DNA of 6,888 nt from Candidatus Falkowiibacteriota bacterium. Lineage in GTDB: Bacteria > Patescibacteriota > Patescibacteriia > JACRDY01. Location of the stretch: NCBI GenBank assembly GCA_016218485.1, contig JACRDY010000010.1:1-6888 (forward strand), read 5' to 3'. This document shows, one piece after another, positions 5,601 to 6,888 of this stretch (the stretch's first letter is position 1; the number at the start of each line of letters is the position of its first letter). A model generated the notes under the pieces. That model did no database searches. It saw nothing but the letters and a program-made list of their open reading frames with translations, and was not told where the DNA came from. Made by a program: the position numbers and the translations under genes.

Positions 5601-6888
5601 GGGTTGATACGGGCGAGTTTACGGATGTGGGGAACGATGAATACGTGACGACCATACAATACGCTCAGCCAGTGACGCCAGGCGGGGCGTTGATTGGTTT
5701 GGCGTACCAAGAAACAATCATGGATCAATCAAATACGCAAGTTAAAAAAAGTAAGTATATTTATGATAATTTACCATTTGGACAGGTGACGGTCGGCAAT
5801 GTGACGCAGGAGGAGGCGTGGATCGGGAGCGATGGTGGAGGTGGAGACCAATACGCCGTGGCACGAAAATCCTACAACGCGTATGGCCTGCCCACGTCTA
5901 CCATTGATCCGAATGGCCATACCACCACATTTGGATATGATACTGGCAACTTGTATCCCCTGGCAGTGACCAATGCCTTGGGCCAGGTGACGAGTTATGG
6001 ATATGACTATTCTCTGGGCAAGGCGCGTACCGTGACCGACCCGAACGGGGCGAGGGTGGAAACGGTTTATGACGGGTTGGATCGGGTGGTGGAAGAAAAG
6101 ATTCCTGACACGGCTTGCGCTAACGTGCCGGCCGTCTGTAACGCTCAGTTGGTTACCAAGACCATGTACACTTACACGGACAATGTCTTCCCCCGATCCG
6201 TGCACCGGGTGGACTTTCTTTCCGCCACGAATATGGTGGACACGTACGTGTACCTGGATGGGCTGGACCGGAGTAGGCAGACGAGGAAGGAGATGGTGGC
6301 GGGTACGAGTGGCGGGGGTGGTGGAGGTAGCGGGGACAGTGGTGGAGATGCATTTAGCGTGGTCGCGACAGATTATGATGCCCGGGGGTTGGTGTGGCGG
6401 ATGTCGTTGCCGTATGCGAGGCAGGCCACGCCAGCGGGCGGGCAAGGACCAGGGTACGAAGCACAGACAACTTCTTCCCCCTCTTCCTCTTTGTACACCA
6501 TAACGACCTATGATCCCCTGGGCCGACCATTGACCGTGACGAACGCCGTGGGCACGACCACGTACGGGTATGATGCCTGGAAAACAACCGCGGTTGATCC
6601 CCTGGGTCGACCGAAAGATATGATCTCTGACGCGTATGGGAACTTGGTGGCGGTGAACGAATATATATCCACTCACCCGGGGAGTTCGCGGTACAACCCA
6701 GGTACGGGGACAATGTTGACGACCAGATACGAATACAACGGATTAAACAAGTTGACGAAGATCACGGATGCCAATGGCAATGTCCGTAACTTTGGCTATG
6801 ACGAGTTGGGTAGAAGGGTGATGGCCGAGGATACGCATGACAGGAATGACGCTACATTCGGGATATGGCGATATACGTATGATTTGGC
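2690..6888 (+). CDS. Exported SpvB / FG-GAP / TcdB-like / YD-repeat (RHS-type) giant protein, 3' end cut off
   Basis: One frame is open from the ATG at 2690 to the window end: 1399 codons plus two bases, without a stop. Residues 1-31 form a signal peptide (basic start, hydrophobic core 12-25, V-R-A site at 29-31). Residues 32-113 are a Thr/Pro-rich linker. Residues 115-167 match the SpvB N-terminal domain of Tc-toxin B subunits (FLFSYPITVPPDRGGLGPEL, then LGYSS and GHGWNLSIPTISRVNRHG), and similar sequence runs to about 395. Residues 416-729 carry six FG-GAP/VCBS-like units. Residues 756-850 resemble the TcdB middle domain (VPDLLSTIAHAAGATTRVTY, FAGFHTVTRDDG), followed by RGRVYREEVRG, also typical. 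From about 950 YD repeats follow (YDDTNGNL, YDPLGRPL, YDELGRRV). In Tc and RHS proteins such repeats build a hollow shell that encloses a C-terminal toxin; that end is not in the window. Unlike classic TcB subunits, this one has a Sec signal. The divergent neighbours encode other exported proteins. Domain identity is firm; a role in antagonism, adhesion or predation is inference. Confidence 0.93.
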   Translation, partial: MPGSKQSAKFNIIAFVVVFFIFVIICPPVRATTNEPTTPTPTTITPEPENQPPEKNTEINDQKAVRETESGDTPATLSAPLSAAPATGPGTGNTPPDPVKTTLRIDTNPATGGTFLFSYPITVPPDRGGLGPELSLGYSSQEGDRGSPVGHGWNLSIPTISRVNRHGVDRLYVENDFVSSLSGELVGVSLLADGTHGIYGDKVEQGSFLSYEYTSNGVWVVTDKHGVRYMFGDTGVSRVFDPADRIGKIHTWYLSEIRDTNDNYVRYEYVKDGNRVYPSRVVYTGHGSVDGIFAVSFSREARPDVEVSYALGFAVTTSYRMNQIEVAVNGVWVRRYDLAYTLSTNTNPQSVLDRIVESGRDEETGMMATMPSTVFEYQHSGKSFTTSTDWTFPNDVNGDPVVLSTLHRDSGVRLADVNGDGLVDLAQAVYLGSTAPGAPVQSLRAIYRNTGGGWVYDAALSPPTDFIDNNISDLGTRLADVNGDGLVDFLVGRDCGSTNCPVREVYLHTGSGSSPAWARAGAGTWDLPVDFVNGGGRDSGARVVDVNGDGLPDIVLAREGTGRLVYLNTGYGWVTSTSWTVPVDFMTRYYEDLGVRMGDVNGDGLVDLVQADGYSDGRTWDLHQNVYLNTGGGWVLDPAWIIPSDIQDTPIRFTSLGRQLPWRLLDVTNDHLPDLVIASEAPLRREVYVNTGNTWVYDPNWVLPISLTTNGPQDLGTTVDDVNGDGIVDVAKLEGGRVPPALGVYNRFVYLGHPMVPDLLSTIAHAAGATTRVTYQSSAQYTVTTTTPTPTTTPANPRLPLILQTVKEISVQDGLGTTSTVQYAYEGGQYYFASPFDRMFAGFHTVTRDDGMARVKTYYHEGDGSDAGLGEYDDHIAKRGRVYREEVRGVGDNLYSSTVTKWEQVPLVSASVSSTRYFVKKTRVLNQTYGGSAGGGGGGSAGTHRDTGETYVYDDTNGNLTSQIAWGEVVGVDTGEFTDVGNDEYVTTIQYAQPVTPGGALIGLAYQETIMDQSNTQVKKSKYIYDNLPFGQVTVGNVTQEEAWIGSDGGGGDQYAVARKSYNAYGLPTSTIDPNGHTTTFGYDTGNLYPLAVTNALGQVTSYGYDYSLGKARTVTDPNGARVETVYDGLDRVVEEKIPDTACANVPAVCNAQLVTKTMYTYTDNVFPRSVHRVDFLSATNMVDTYVYLDGLDRSRQTRKEMVAGTSGGGGGGSGDSGGDAFSVVATDYDARGLVWRMSLPYARQATPAGGQGPGYEAQTTSSPSSSLYTITTYDPLGRPLTVTNAVGTTTYGYDAWKTTAVDPLGRPKDMISDAYGNLVAVNEYISTHPGSSRYNPGTGTMLTTRYEYNGLNKLTKITDANGNVRNFGYDELGRRVMAEDTHDRNDATFGIWRYTYDL
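3935..4876 (+). repeat. Six FG-GAP/VCBS-like repeat units within the giant protein
   Basis: Calcium-type loops start at residues 416 (DVNGDGLVD), 480 (DVNGDGLVD), 545 (DVNGDGLPD), 599 (DVNGDGLVD), 666 (DVTNDHLPD) and 721 (DVNGDGIVD), spaced 64, 65, 54, 67 and 55 residues apart. Most units also carry a second motif of the form Y-x-N-T-G-x-x-W-V (YRNTGGGWVYD, YLNTGYGWV, YLNTGGGWVLDPAW, YVNTGNTWVYDPNW). FG-GAP repeats are known as beta-propeller blades, so a propeller-like module between the SpvB and TcdB-middle parts is expected. The fifth loop has lost the NGDG core and probably binds calcium poorly. A 21-bp stretch is identical at 4033-4053 and 4573-4593, pointing to internal duplication. Confidence 0.88.
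5033..5083 (+). repeat. Thr/Pro low-complexity insert in the TcdB-middle-like domain
   Basis: Residues 782-798 read TVTTTTPTPTTTPANPR, between the VTYQSSAQY strand and the LPLILQTVKEI strand. In TcdB-like proteins, as I recall them, these two segments are joined by a short loop, so this appears to be a loop extension. Its composition matches the Thr/Pro-rich linker after the signal peptide (TTNEPTTPTPTT). It is probably disordered and surface exposed. Confidence 0.6.
5477..5515 (+). repeat. Gly/Ser/Ala linker with 15-bp direct repeat
   Basis: Residues 930-942 read GGSAGGGGGGSAG. At DNA level the 15-mer ggtggcagtgcgggg occurs at 5477-5491 and 5501-5515, with starts 24 bp apart (eight codons). 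The linker separates the TcdB-like segment from the first clear YD repeat. It looks like a recently expanded flexible loop. Confidence 0.8.
5825..5848 (+). repeat. Short Gly-rich loop in the YD region
   Basis: Residues 1046-1053 read GSDGGGGD, built from alternating ggt/gga codons. It interrupts the array between the YDNLPFGQ-type repeat and the YNAYGLPTSTIDPNG repeat. It is the second of three Gly-rich loops in the YD region. Confidence 0.65.
6308..6349 (+). repeat. Gly/Ser-rich loop in the YD region
   Basis: Residues 1207-1220 read SGGGGGGSGDSGGD. This falls between the YLDGLDRSRQTRKEM repeat and the DYDARGLVWRMSLPY repeat, where YD arrays normally have only a few turn residues. It resembles the linker at 5477-5515 in composition but not in exact DNA sequence, so it may have arisen independently by slippage in ggt/gga codons. 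Confidence 0.75.

Larger units (their letters stand above)
5537..6888 (+). repeat. YD (RHS) repeat array, continuing past the window
   Basis: From about residue 950 to the end the protein is made of units of the YD type: YVYDDTNGNL, YIYDNLPFGQV, YNAYGLPTSTIDPNG, FGYDTGNL, YGYDYSLGKARTVTDPNG, VYDGLDRVVEE, YVYLDGLDRS, DYDARGLV, TYDPLGRPLTVTN, YGYDAWKTTAVDPLGRP, DAYGNLVAV, YEYNGLNKLTKITDANG, FGYDELGRRV and YTYD at the edge. YD repeats are known to form a spiral beta-sheet shell around cargo in Tc and RHS proteins. The conserved RHS core-ending motif and any variable toxin tip have not been reached. Confidence 0.9.

Noticed and set aside
5771..6676. A 301-codon open frame on the minus strand opposite the YD array
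   Set aside because: Its product is His/Arg/Ile/Pro-rich with no recognisable motif, as expected from the reverse complement of Val/Thr/Gly-rich YD codons. The plus-strand frame here has clear domain matches and is open far beyond it.
2690..6888. Naming the gene as a Tc toxin (tcdB/tcaC), spvB or a specific rhs toxin
   Set aside because: Only the scaffold modules are visible. SpvB's ADP-ribosyltransferase domain, an RHS core-end motif, A and C components and an immunity gene are not in the window, so a gene symbol or enzymatic claim would be unsupported.

Overview
The window holds three protein-coding genes and little else. Two run leftward (a small membrane-anchored calcium-loop protein, then a large cysteine-rich exported protein cut by the left edge). 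One very large gene runs rightward and is cut by the right edge. The two transcription units diverge from a 132-bp intergenic region at 2558-2689. No rRNA, tRNA, CRISPR array, insertion sequence or transposase was found.

The rightward gene (2690 to beyond 6888, at least 1399 codons without a stop) is the centrepiece. In order it shows a signal peptide, a Thr/Pro-rich linker, an SpvB-type N-terminal domain, six FG-GAP/VCBS-like units with DVNGDG loops, a TcdB-middle-like segment and a long array of YD (RHS) repeats. This is the architecture of the cocoon-forming B component of Tc toxins and of RHS/polymorphic toxins, with a Sec signal added in front. The C-terminal part, which would carry any toxin or effector, lies outside the window, so its activity cannot be judged.

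The leftward pair is a 239-residue protein with one N-terminal transmembrane helix and two TSP3-like Asp-rich loops, and, 10 nt downstream, a protein of at least 609 residues with a signal peptide and a cysteine-rich second half. All three products therefore look exported or membrane-anchored, and two of them carry Asp/Asn-rich calcium-type loops. This looks like a cell-surface locus.

Organism: bacterial, about half GC, standard code (TGA is a stop and is absent from about 2,000 in-frame codons of the two large genes). The short single-helix TSP3 protein next to a large Cys-rich exported protein of no named family, and start codons without Shine-Dalgarno sequences, resemble what I remember of Candidate Phyla Radiation (Patescibacteria/Parcubacteria-type) genomes. 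That is inference from gene style, not a demonstrated assignment.

Regulation: the rightward gene has a near-consensus promoter (TTGACT, 16-bp spacer, TATACT) whose -10 ends only 11 nt before the ATG. The leftward operon has a TATACT ending 13 nt before its ATG. Both are expected to give very short or absent 5' leaders.
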